A stretch of DNA of 64,000 nucleotides from the NCBI RefSeq assembly GCF_024721585.1, contig NZ_CP102629.1, positions 310,001-374,000 of the forward strand. The letters run 5' to 3'. This stretch comes from Sphingomicrobium aestuariivivum (GTDB taxonomy: Bacteria; Pseudomonadota; Alphaproteobacteria; Sphingomonadales; Sphingomonadaceae). Within the stretch, counting starts at the first letter, position 1. Each line of letters begins with the position of its first letter. The translations under genes and the position numbers were made by a program. Under the pieces are notes generated by a model. It saw only the letters and a program-made list of their open reading frames with translations, made no database searches and was not told the DNA's origin. Shown one piece after another: positions 38,662 through 46,424 of the stretch.

Positions 38662-40842
38662 ATGACGCGTCTCTGGATCGGTCTCATTCTGATGGCCCTT
38701 GCCATCGCCTTCAAGGCCGAGCTGGTCGCACCTCCCTCACCCCCGGCAACCCCCGCCGCGAGCGCTTTCGATGCAGTGGGTGCCAAGGCGAGGCTCGCCC
38801 GCATCCTCGCCGACGGCACGCCGCATATCGTCGACAGCGACGAAGGAGACATTGTCCGCGAACGCCTCGTCGCCGAATTGCGCTCGCTGGAACTGGAGCC
38901 GCGCATTGCCGAGCATCGCCAGTGCCAAGCCTTCACCGACAGCGCGTTAATGTCCTGTGCGACCGTACGCAACGTCATCGTGACCATCGGCCAGAATGAC
39001 GGCCCCACCCTCCTCCTCAACACCCATTATGACAGCGCCATCGCGAGCCCGGGGGGCAGCGATGCGGGCATCGGGGTCGCCACCATGCTCGAGATTGCAC
39101 GGCTGATCGCGGCCGAGCCCGACGCGGGGCGCGCCGTCACCTTCCTCTTCAACGAGGGCGAGGAACAGGGGCTGCTCGGCGCTCACGCCTTCGTCACCGA
39201 GGATCCGGCCGCCGAGACGATCGACAGTGTGATCAACTTCGAGGCGCGCGGCACCGATGGTCCTGCGATCATGTTCCGCACCAGCCAGCCCAATGACGGG
39301 CTCATCGCGCGCTATGCCGCAGCCGCCGAGCGCCCCGTGGCCAACAGCCTCGGCGCCGATATCGCCACGCTCATTCCCAATTACACCGACGTCCGCGCCT
39401 TCGCAGACCGCACCGACTGGCAGAGCTACGACTTCGCAATCGCCTTCAACGAGGCGCGCTACCATTCGATGGGCGACAGCGTCGATGCGCTGAGCATCGA
39501 CAGCCTGCATCATATGGGCAGCGAGGGGCTGGCGCTCACCCGGGCGATGCGCGCGCCGGCACCGGCCGCCGAAGGACGCCGCGTCTATGGCGACGTGGCG
39601 GGGCGCAGCCTCCTTCACCTCCCGCTCCTGCCCGCCAGCCTCCTCATGCTCGGTGCGATCCTTATCTTCTCGTTGCAGTGGTGGCGCAGCGATGGCCGCC
39701 GCGCGCTCCCGGCCGTGGCGCTGACCGCGCTCGCCGGCCTCCTCGCTGCCGCTGCGGTCGGCTGGCTCTTCCCAATGCTGCGCGACGGGCAATTCTGGCG
39801 CGGACAGCCCGGCATCACCTTCGCGGGCATATCCGTTATCGGCATCGCGGTCATGCTTTTCCTGCTGCTGCGCCAACGCCATTCGCGCGAGGCGGTCAGG
39901 GTGGCGGCCTGGTTGTTCCTGTCGCTAGCGGTTGGCGCCCTTTCCTTCGCCCTGCCGGGGGCACTTGCGGCGCTGCTCGTTCCCGCCATCATCGCGGCCG
40001 TCGGCATGTTCCTGCGCGGCCTGCTCGCCCGCGTCCTGTTCGTGGCGGCGGCGATGATCCTCTTCATCATGCAATTGCAGCTGGCTGCCCAGATCGAGGA
40101 AATCCTCATCGCCGGCCCGCTCTACGGCCCCGCGGCCTTCCTCGTCCTCGGCAGCCTGCCGCTCCTCGTCGAGCTGCTTCCCGCGCACAAGGGCAGCCGC
40201 GCCCCAGCACTGGCACTCGCGGGGGTCGGCGTCGCGCTCCTCGTGGCCGCGCTCATCTTGCCGCAGCACAGCCCGCGCAGTCCGATGCCACTCAGCATCA
40301 TCCGCATTGCTGGCGAGGAGGAAGCGCCCGACCGCGCGTATGTGATCAACGACGGCGCCCCCGTCCCTGCCGCCCTCGACGAGGCGACCGACTGGACATG
40401 GTCCGATGCGCCTTTCTCCGAGCGGCAATATCTCGCTGCCGAGCTGGGCGATCGCGCGCCCCTCCCGCTGGTCATCGAACGGTTGTCGGAACAGCCTGAG
40501 GGCAATGGTCGTCGGATCGAGCTGCGCATTCGCGCCGATGCCAACCGGGTCACTATCAGAACCGAAGAGGCAGGCGCAATCCTAGCCATGGGGATCGACG
40601 GCCAGCCGATCGCGCTCGATGATCCCGAGGGCGAGGCCTATCTGCGCTGCCAGGGCCGCGAATGCCGGGACGAGCGCTTCACCATCGTCACCAGCGGCAC
40701 CGAGCCCGTCCTCGTGCAGGTCTCGGCAGCGCGCTACGGGCTGACGGGCGAAGCTGCCGCGCTGGCTGACCATCGCCCCTCGACCCATGTCGAAAAGGGG
40801 ACGGCAGACGGCACCTATCGCTACGTCGAGGGCCTGCTCTGA
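38662..40842 (+). CDS. M28-family metallopeptidase with C-terminal membrane domain
   Basis: A 726-residue protein. An N-terminal hydrophobic signal-anchor (3-18) is followed by an M28 peptidase domain (about 40-310). Zinc ligands and catalytic residues can be read: His122 in NTHYDS, Asp134 in GGSDAG, Glu167/Glu168 in NEGEEQG, and His in RYHSMGD. From about residue 325 there are multiple hydrophobic segments, then a soluble C-terminal domain (about 550-726). This resembles the Fxna/ER-type M28 layout, an exoaminopeptidase facing the periplasm. ATG at 38662 has GGGGAAG upstream. The Cys-containing segment CATVRNV may form a disulfide. Confidence 0.9.
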   Translation: MTRLWIGLILMALAIAFKAELVAPPSPPATPAASAFDAVGAKARLARILADGTPHIVDSDEGDIVRERLVAELRSLELEPRIAEHRQCQAFTDSALMSCATVRNVIVTIGQNDGPTLLLNTHYDSAIASPGGSDAGIGVATMLEIARLIAAEPDAGRAVTFLFNEGEEQGLLGAHAFVTEDPAAETIDSVINFEARGTDGPAIMFRTSQPNDGLIARYAAAAERPVANSLGADIATLIPNYTDVRAFADRTDWQSYDFAIAFNEARYHSMGDSVDALSIDSLHHMGSEGLALTRAMRAPAPAAEGRRVYGDVAGRSLLHLPLLPASLLMLGAILIFSLQWWRSDGRRALPAVALTALAGLLAAAAVGWLFPMLRDGQFWRGQPGITFAGISVIGIAVMLFLLLRQRHSREAVRVAAWLFLSLAVGALSFALPGALAALLVPAIIAAVGMFLRGLLARVLFVAAAMILFIMQLQLAAQIEEILIAGPLYGPAAFLVLGSLPLLVELLPAHKGSRAPALALAGVGVALLVAALILPQHSPRSPMPLSIIRIAGEEEAPDRAYVINDGAPVPAALDEATDWTWSDAPFSERQYLAAELGDRAPLPLVIERLSEQPEGNGRRIELRIRADANRVTIRTEEAGAILAMGIDGQPIALDDPEGEAYLRCQGRECRDERFTIVTSGTEPVLVQVSAARYGLTGEAAALADHRPSTHVEKGTADGTYRYVEGLL

Positions 40843-40848
40843 AGCCAA

Positions 40849-40882
40849 AGAAAAAGGGCACCCGCCGCAGCGGATGCCCTCT
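40849..40882. terminator. Bidirectional terminator
   Basis: GGGCATCCGC, loop TGCG and GCGGGTGCCC (minus reading) run into TTTTTCTTT, ending the rplS operon. On plus the same stem is followed by TCTTCTTTCC after the M28 gene. Confidence 0.88.
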
Positions 40883-40910
40883 TCTTTCCGTCAGCCGGAA
40901 AAGACGTCGC

Positions 40911-41303
40911 TTACGCGTCGGTCTTTTCACCCTTGGCCGGACGGTTGTCCTTGCGCTCGGCGATACGCGCCGACTTACCGGTGCGGCCACGCAGATAGTA
41001 GAGCTTGGCACGACGCACGGCGCCGCGGCGAACCACGGTGATGCTGTCGATGTTGGGCGAGTAGAGCGGGAAGACGCGCTCGACGCCTTCGCCGAACGAG
41101 ATCTTGCGAACGGTGAAGTTCGAGTTCACGCCGCGGTTCGAACGGGCGATGCAGACGCCTTCGTAGTTCTGGACGCGGGTGCGCTGGCCTTCGACGACGC
41201 GCACGCCGACGCGCAGCGTGTCACCGGGGCGGAATTCGGGGACCTTCTTGTCCTTGGTGAGCTCGGCAATCTGTTCCTGCTCGAGCGTCTGGATGATGTT
41301 CAT
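40911..41303 (-). CDS. rplS: 50S ribosomal protein L19
   Basis: L19 sits at the 30S-50S interface. The 130-residue protein starts [11 protein letters not shown] and contains [16 protein letters not shown], the [13 protein letters not shown] segment and [18 protein letters not shown], all typical. A GTG directly before the ATG (41306) would only add one residue. It is the last gene of the ffh-rpsP-rimM-trmD-rplS operon, 11 bp after trmD, and precedes a terminator. Confidence 0.98.
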   Translation of the reverse strand: MNIIQTLEQEQIAELTKDKKVPEFRPGDTLRVGVRVVEGQRTRVQNYEGVCIARSNRGVNSNFTVRKISFGEGVERVFPLYSPNIDSITVVRRGAVRRAKLYYLRGRTGKSARIAERKDNRPAKGEKTDA

Positions 41304-41314
41304 CACTCAAAACC

Positions 41315-42037
41315 CTATTTTTGTCGCCGCGCACCAGAGGGAGACTGACCCGAACGCTCCCCATGAGCGTCCCAAAGGTCCGGCCTCCTTAGCCGTGTAT
41401 CCTCGCAAGCCCGCTCAAAGCGCCACTTCGCGATGCGCGCATGATCCCCCGATCGCAGCACTTCGGGGATCGTGCGGCCCTCCCATTCTACCGGTCGGGT
41501 ATAATGCGGATATTCGAGGAGCCCCGTCTCGAAGCTCTCGTCTTCTCCGCTAGAAGCCGCGCCCATTACACCGGGAAGCAGGCGAACGCAAGCGTCGAGA
41601 AAGAGCATCGCGGGGATCTCGCCCCCCGACAGGATATAGTCGCCGACGCTCACCGGCCGCACGGGCCGCGCCTCGAAGATGCGCTCGTCGAAGCCCTCGA
41701 AGCGGCCGCACAGGATCACCGCCCCCTCGCCCGCCGATACCTCTCGCACCAGCCCCTGTGTCAAAGGCTCTCCGCGCGGCGTCATGGCAAAGATCGGGCG
41801 CTCGTCCGCCACCGCGTCGATCGCCCGTCCGAGCACGTCGCATTTGAGCACCATCCCCGCGCCGCCTCCCGCGGGCGTGTCGTCGACGGTGCGATGCTTG
41901 TCCTGCGCGTGATCGCGGATGTTGCGCGCCTCGAGGCTCCACTTGCCTTCCTCAAGCGCACGGCCGGCAAGGCTGGTGCCAAGCGGCCCCGGGAACATGT
42001 CGGGATAGAGGGTCAGGACGGTGGCGCGAAAAGTCAT
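41315..42037 (-). CDS. trmD: tRNA (guanine37-N1)-methyltransferase
   Basis: TrmD makes m1G37 in tRNAs to prevent +1 frameshifting. The 240-residue SPOUT enzyme shows the N-terminal [25 protein letters not shown], the knot segment [13 protein letters not shown], and [12 protein letters not shown] binding [15 protein letters not shown] lies in the C-terminal half. It has an extra C-terminal tail (about 220-240) rich in Arg, Ser and Gly. It keeps its position before rplS but is separated from rimM by three extra genes. Confidence 0.97.
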   Translation of the reverse strand: MTFRATVLTLYPDMFPGPLGTSLAGRALEEGKWSLEARNIRDHAQDKHRTVDDTPAGGGAGMVLKCDVLGRAIDAVADERPIFAMTPRGEPLTQGLVREVSAGEGAVILCGRFEGFDERIFEARPVRPVSVGDYILSGGEIPAMLFLDACVRLLPGVMGAASSGEDESFETGLLEYPHYTRPVEWEGRTIPEVLRSGDHARIAKWRFERACEDTRLRRPDLWDAHGERSGQSPSGARRQK

Positions 42038-42068
42038 GACGCCCGCCCTAGCGCGCCTCGCCCGAAGG

Positions 42069-42404
42069 TCAATCGCCGACGAGCGTGATCGAATGGGGGA
42101 TCAGCGTCGCCTCGCCCTCCATGCAGAAGCTCGCATCGGCGATTTCGGCATCGATCACGACGCGCTCGCCAAAGAAGCGGTCCTCGCCATTGGCGGTCGA
42201 CAGCGACCAGCGACGCCCGTCGTCTGCGGTCAGGATCGCACATTCGGTTCCCGCCGAGAGCACGCCCTCGTAACGGTTGAGACTGACCTCGCCCGCAGGA
42301 CGCGTGCCGGCTGCACCGCCATCGCCCGACGGCAGCGGCGCAGGTTCCTCCACGGTGCAGGCGGCGGCGGTCAGGGTCGTGGCGATGAGAAGAATGTTAC
42401 GCAT
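42069..42404 (-). CDS. Putative small lipoprotein
   Basis: A 111-residue protein with a signal sequence [16 protein letters not shown]; Cys16 in an AAAC context could be lipidated, though the -3 residue is Ala, not Leu. The mature part has a Pro/Gly linker and then a compact domain with two further Cys (GTECAIL and DASFCMEG) that could form a disulfide. No family recognised. It lies between the TIGR04222-like gene and trmD, on the operon strand. Confidence 0.7.
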   Translation of the reverse strand: MRNILLIATTLTAAACTVEEPAPLPSGDGGAAGTRPAGEVSLNRYEGVLSAGTECAILTADDGRRWSLSTANGEDRFFGERVVIDAEIADASFCMEGEATLIPHSITLVGD

Positions 42405-42437
42405 GCGCCATGAATGCGCGAAGGCGCGCGGCGTTCC

Positions 42438-43250
42438 CTAGCCGCAGCCGCCGCAGCCACTACCACAGCCGCCATCCTCGCCGCTGTCGCCGCAACCCGA
42501 CGAGCCGTCGCCCGACTGCGCCTGTCGCAACGCGTGGAGCGGCTCCCAGGGCGAGGCGACGAGCACGCCAGTGCCATAGAGCGCCACCGCCAGCATGACC
42601 TCGTCCTGACCCGGCGCACGCCGGAGCCGGTCCTCACGCTGGCGGGCAAGTCGCAGCGAGCGCACTGCGCCGCGGGTACGACGATCGAGCGTTGCCGCGC
42701 GGAGCAGGCCGATGACGAAGGCGGCGCCCATCAGCACCGCCAGCAGCCCGACGGGTTCGCCGAGCAATTGCCCCGCCTGCAAGCGCACCGCACCGAAGGC
42801 GATGAGCAGGAGGAAGGGCAGGAAGGTGAACAGCCGCAGCTGGAGAAGGTCGCCGCCCTGCGCGAGGAGCCCGCGACGTTCGAGCTGCTCGGCCATCGCG
42901 TCCGCATGCTCCCTCAGCGCCTTGAACAGGTCGGGATAGGTCAGGAGGCCCGTCTGGCGCAGCACCGCCTGCTGCGCGGGCGTCGCCCCAGCGCCGCGCT
43001 CGGCCACCATGAAATGCTTGTCGCTCATGGTCAGCTTGCGGCTGGCGATCAGGCTGGCGAGCTGCGCCTCGACATAGCGTTCGCGCCCCTTGGCAAGAAA
43101 GGCATATTGCTGGGGCTCGAGAGTGCCCGCCGTCTCGCCCTCCCCGCGCAGCCAGGCGGGAATGGCATAGGAAAGCGCGAACACCCCGAGCAGCAGCCCG
43201 AAATAAAGCCACAGGAACTCGGTCGCCGACAGGGCCGACATGTCCATCAT
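42438..43250 (-). CDS. TIGR04222-like membrane protein with Gly/Cys-rich C-terminus
   Basis: A 270-residue membrane protein. There is one TM near the N-terminus (FLWLYFGLLLGVFALSYAIP), a soluble segment (about 35-135), and two more TMs (LFTFLPFLLLIAFGAV and GLLAVLMGAAFVIGLL). The end is extremely Gly/Cys-rich (SGCGDSGEDGGCGSGCGGCG). This architecture matches what is annotated as TIGR04222 domain-containing membrane protein; function is unknown. The ATG at 43250 shares a TGATG junction with the upstream GRDP-like gene, and GGGGAAG precedes it. Confidence 0.75.
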   Translation of the reverse strand: MMDMSALSATEFLWLYFGLLLGVFALSYAIPAWLRGEGETAGTLEPQQYAFLAKGRERYVEAQLASLIASRKLTMSDKHFMVAERGAGATPAQQAVLRQTGLLTYPDLFKALREHADAMAEQLERRGLLAQGGDLLQLRLFTFLPFLLLIAFGAVRLQAGQLLGEPVGLLAVLMGAAFVIGLLRAATLDRRTRGAVRSLRLARQREDRLRRAPGQDEVMLAVALYGTGVLVASPWEPLHALRQAQSGDGSSGCGDSGEDGGCGSGCGGCG

Positions 43251-43804
43251 CACTTCCCCCACCAGATCGCCGCGAACGCCGCCCCGAGGACCAGTGCGAC
43301 CACGGCCACCACCTTCACCCGCTTGCGTGACAGGATCAGGACATCGGAAGGATTAACGCGAAAGGCTTTCGGATCGTCAACGAACCTTCGCCGTGCCGCG
43401 GGCCAGAGGTCGGCGGGCGGCACCTCTCCGAAGGCCGTCTCGTAGCTCTTCAGCGTTGCGGCATATTGATCATAGTAGCGCGTGCGCTCGGCAGCGCCGC
43501 CCTTCGTGGGCCCGTGATGCAGCGGGCGCCCGAGGACCTCCGGGCAGAAGCGCTGCCAATAGTCCTGCGTGAAGGTGAGATGGAGGTGCCACACCTGGTC
43601 GACTGCATCGGACGGGGTCACGGGATGGCCCGCCGTCATGGCGAGATAGCAGAAGCGCTTATATTCGCCGATCGCCCGCTCGGCTGTGGGGACGTCCCAC
43701 CCATTCTCGCGTGCGAGCCGCTGGGCGAAGCTGAAGGCGGCATCCTCGGGCCCGATGCGATAGGCCTCGAGGCGGGCCATCAACGCGGGGTCCGACAGCG
43801 CCAC
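43250..43804 (-). CDS. GRDP-like (glycine-rich domain-containing protein-like, DUF1399-type) protein
   Basis: About 184 residues. It contains AIGEYKRFCYLA and DAVDQVWHLHLTFTQDYW, which resemble the VD.VWH.H signature of the GRDP/DUF1399 family. A single C-terminal TM follows (VKVVAVVALVLGAAFAAIWWG). The start is uncertain: GTG at 43804 begins 8 nt after the rimM stop, while an ATG at 43858 would overlap rimM by 46 bp. Bacterial members are often found next to TIGR04222-type proteins, as here. Function unknown. Confidence 0.75.
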   Translation of the reverse strand: MALSDPALMARLEAYRIGPEDAAFSFAQRLARENGWDVPTAERAIGEYKRFCYLAMTAGHPVTPSDAVDQVWHLHLTFTQDYWQRFCPEVLGRPLHHGPTKGGAAERTRYYDQYAATLKSYETAFGEVPPADLWPAARRRFVDDPKAFRVNPSDVLILSRKRVKVVAVVALVLGAAFAAIWWGK

Positions 43805-43812
43805 CCTGTCTG

Positions 43813-44316
43813 TCAGTCGATGAAGGCGCGCGCGACGACGAGGCGTTCCGCATCCCATTCGGGCACGGCATTTTCGGTCAGCGGCACCATGAAGCGCTTG
43901 CCGTTCGGCTTCTCGATCTCGACGACGTCGCTGGCGCCGTAATTCTCGACCGCGACCACTTTACCGATCGCCTCGCCATCGTCATCGGCGACGACGGGCA
44001 GGTCCATGAGGTCGGAGAAATAGTATTCACCGTCATCGAGGTCGGGCAGCGCCTCGCGCACCACCTCCACGAGGCTGCCGCGAAGGCCTTCGGCCGCCGT
44101 CCGGTCGTTGACGCCCTCGAAACGGGCCACCGCGCCATTCTTGCCACCCTCGCGAACAGACAAGAGGCGCCGCTCGTCGCCACCGACGAACAGCGCCTCC
44201 TGTTTCTTCAGACTGGCGACACCCTCGGCAAAGAGCTTGAGGCGAACCTCGCCCTTGATACCATGGGCGCCGGCAATGGCGGCGAGCGCGATACGGTCGT
44301 CGGACCCGCCGGCCAT
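43813..44316 (-). CDS. rimM: Ribosome maturation factor RimM
   Basis: RimM binds S19 and helps assemble the 30S head. The 167-residue protein has an N-terminal RimM barrel (IAAIAGAHGIKGEVRLK and the GVNDRTAAEGLRG segment) and a PRC-barrel (DGEYYFSDLMDLPVV...VPLTENAVPEWD). It starts 6 bp after the rpsP stop and belongs to the rpsP operon. Confidence 0.97.
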   Translation of the reverse strand: MAGGSDDRIALAAIAGAHGIKGEVRLKLFAEGVASLKKQEALFVGGDERRLLSVREGGKNGAVARFEGVNDRTAAEGLRGSLVEVVREALPDLDDGEYYFSDLMDLPVVADDDGEAIGKVVAVENYGASDVVEIEKPNGKRFMVPLTENAVPEWDAERLVVARAFID

Positions 44317-44322
44317 GCTGGC

Positions 44323-44763
44323 TTACTCGCCCTTGTCTTCGGTGGCTTCTTCAGCAGCCGGCGCTTCTTCAGCAGCGGCTTCTTCGGCCGGGGCTTCGGC
44401 AGCAGCCTTGGCGGCTTCAGCGGCTTCGGCTTCCTTGGCGGCACGCTCTTCGGCGCGTTCCTTGGCCTTTTCGCCCGGCTCGGCCTTCTGCGGGTTGTTG
44501 CGGGCTTCGCGCTTCATGAGGCCTTCGGCGTCGAGGAAGCGGAGGACGCGGTCGGTCGGCTTGGCGCCAACGCTGAGCCAGTGCTGGATGCGCTCCTTGT
44601 CGAGCTTGACGCGCTCGGGGTTATCCTTGGCGAGGAGCGGGTTGTACGAACCGACGCGCTCGATGAAGCGGCCGTCACGCGACTTGCGGCTGTCGGCGAC
44701 GACGATGCGGTAATAGGGACGCTTCTTGGCGCCACCGCGGGCGAGACGAATTGCAACTGCCAT
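44323..44763 (-). CDS. rpsP: 30S ribosomal protein S16 with Ala/Glu-rich tail
   Basis: S16 is a 30S assembly protein. Residues 1-85 are the normal domain ([33 protein letters not shown]). Residues about 92-146 form a low-complexity extension of Ala, Glu and Lys, which makes the protein longer (146) than the usual 80-90 residues. Such tails occur in several alphaproteobacteria. It lies between ffh and rimM. Confidence 0.97.
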   Translation of the reverse strand: MAVAIRLARGGAKKRPYYRIVVADSRKSRDGRFIERVGSYNPLLAKDNPERVKLDKERIQHWLSVGAKPTDRVLRFLDAEGLMKREARNNPQKAEPGEKAKERAEERAAKEAEAAEAAKAAAEAPAEEAAAEEAPAAEEATEDKGE

Positions 44764-44790
44764 TTCTATATTCCTTCTGAGGTATCTGGT

Positions 44791-46251
44791 TTATTTCTTT
44801 GAAAACTTGTCGAAACCGGGGGGCAGGTTCATCGGTGCGCCGGGGCCACCCAAGCCCGGCAATCCCCCCGGGGGGAGCTGCGGCATGTCACCGCCGGGAA
44901 GGCCATCGGCCCCGCCCGGCATGCCGCCGCCGAAGAGGCTGGCGAGCTTTCCGAAGCCCCCCATCTTCTTCAATTTCTTCATCGCCCCTTCCATCTGCTG
45001 GTGCATCTTGAGGAGCTTGTTGACCTCCTGGACGGTCGTGCCCGACCCCTTGGCGATCCGGATCTTGCGCTTGGCGTTGATAAGCTTGGGCTTCTGGCGC
45101 TCGTCCGCCGTCATCGAGCTCAGCATCGCCTGGAGACGGGTCAGCGCCTTGTCGTCGACGTCGGTCGCCGCCTTCATGCCCTTCATGCCGGGCATCATCT
45201 TGGCGAGCGCGCCGAGGCCGCCCATCTTCTGCATCTGCTGGAGCTGAAGGGCGAGATCGTCGAGGTCGAACTTGCCCTTCTCCATCTTCCTGGCGAGGCG
45301 CTCGGCGTCCTCCATCTTGACCGTCTCGGCAGCCTTTTCGACGAGGCTGACGACGTCGCCCATGCCGAGGATGCGGCCGGCGACACGGTCGGGATGGAAA
45401 GGCTCGATGGCGTCGAGCGCTTCGCCCGTGCCGGCGAACTTGATCGGCTTGCCGGTGACCTCGCGCATCGACAGCGCCGCGCCGCCGCGCGCGTCGCCGT
45501 CCATACGGGTGAGAATAACACCGCTGAGGTCGATTTCCTCACCGAAGCCCTTGGCGACATTGACCGCGTCCTGGCCGGTCAGGCTGTCGACGACGAGCAG
45601 CGTCTCGGTCGGGTTTGCAGCGCCCGCAACCGCCTTCATCTCGTCCATCAACGCATCGTCGACGTGGAGACGACCCGCGGTGTCGAGCATGACGACGTCA
45701 TAGCCCTGTAGCTTGGCCGAAGAGAGCGCGCGCTTGGCGATGTCGGTCGGCTGCTGCCCCGCGACGATCGGCAGCGTGTCGACGTCCGCCTGCCTGCCGA
45801 GCACGGCGAGCTGCTCCTGCGCCGCCGGACGGGCGACGTCGAGGCTGGCCATCAGGACCTTCTTGCGATCCTTTTCCTTGAGGCGCTTGGCGAGCTTGGC
45901 GGTCGTGGTGGTCTTACCCGAGCCCTGCAGGCCGACGACCATGATGACGGCGGGCGGCGCGACGTTGAGCTGGAGCTCGGCATTCTCGCTGCCGAGCAGT
46001 TCGACGAGCGCGTCATTGACGATCTTGACGACCATCTGGCCCGGCGTGACCGAACGGATAACCTCTTCACCGACCGCGCGTTCGGTGACCTTCTCGACGA
46101 ACTGGCGGGCGACGGGCAGCGCGACATCGGCCTCGAGCAGCGCCACGCGAACCTCGCGCATGGCATCGCGCACGTCGGCTTCGGTCAAGGCTCCGCGGCC
46201 GCGGATCTTGTCGAATACACCGGAAAGGCGATCGCTCAGGCTGTCGAACAA
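44791..46251 (-). CDS. ffh: Signal recognition particle protein Ffh
   Basis: Ffh is the SRP GTPase that binds signal sequences and 4.5S RNA and docks with FtsY. The 486-residue product has the N domain, the G domain with GLQGSGKTTTTAKLA (G1), DVARPAAQEQL, DTAGRLHVD (G3) and TRMDGDARGG (G4). The Met-rich M domain ends in a Gly/Pro-rich tail. The start codon is TTG at 46251: the canonical N-terminus (M)FDSLSDRLSGVF begins exactly there and GAGGAG lies 9 nt upstream, with no in-frame ATG nearby. It heads the rpsP operon. Confidence 0.97.
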   Translation of the reverse strand: MFDSLSDRLSGVFDKIRGRGALTEADVRDAMREVRVALLEADVALPVARQFVEKVTERAVGEEVIRSVTPGQMVVKIVNDALVELLGSENAELQLNVAPPAVIMVVGLQGSGKTTTTAKLAKRLKEKDRKKVLMASLDVARPAAQEQLAVLGRQADVDTLPIVAGQQPTDIAKRALSSAKLQGYDVVMLDTAGRLHVDDALMDEMKAVAGAANPTETLLVVDSLTGQDAVNVAKGFGEEIDLSGVILTRMDGDARGGAALSMREVTGKPIKFAGTGEALDAIEPFHPDRVAGRILGMGDVVSLVEKAAETVKMEDAERLARKMEKGKFDLDDLALQLQQMQKMGGLGALAKMMPGMKGMKAATDVDDKALTRLQAMLSSMTADERQKPKLINAKRKIRIAKGSGTTVQEVNKLLKMHQQMEGAMKKLKKMGGFGKLASLFGGGMPGGADGLPGGDMPQLPPGGLPGLGGPGAPMNLPPGFDKFSKK

Positions 46252-46424
46252 ACTCGTTTCTCCTCGTCAGACCGCAGCGACAGGCGCATAACGCGAAAAA
46301 CGCCAGCGGACGAAACCTCGTCGGCTAGCGGGCGCCGCAGCGCTGTCGATACTGTCATCCTTAATGGACGGGGCGCATCTATGCCGAATGGCGCCAAAGG
46401 TCAAGCTGTGCGCGGTCCCGCGCC

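Noticed and set aside
46252-46424. A gene or RNA in the 173-bp gap between the PLD gene and ffh
   Set aside because: No coherent frame or strong hairpin with U-tract was visible. It probably only holds the ffh promoter region.
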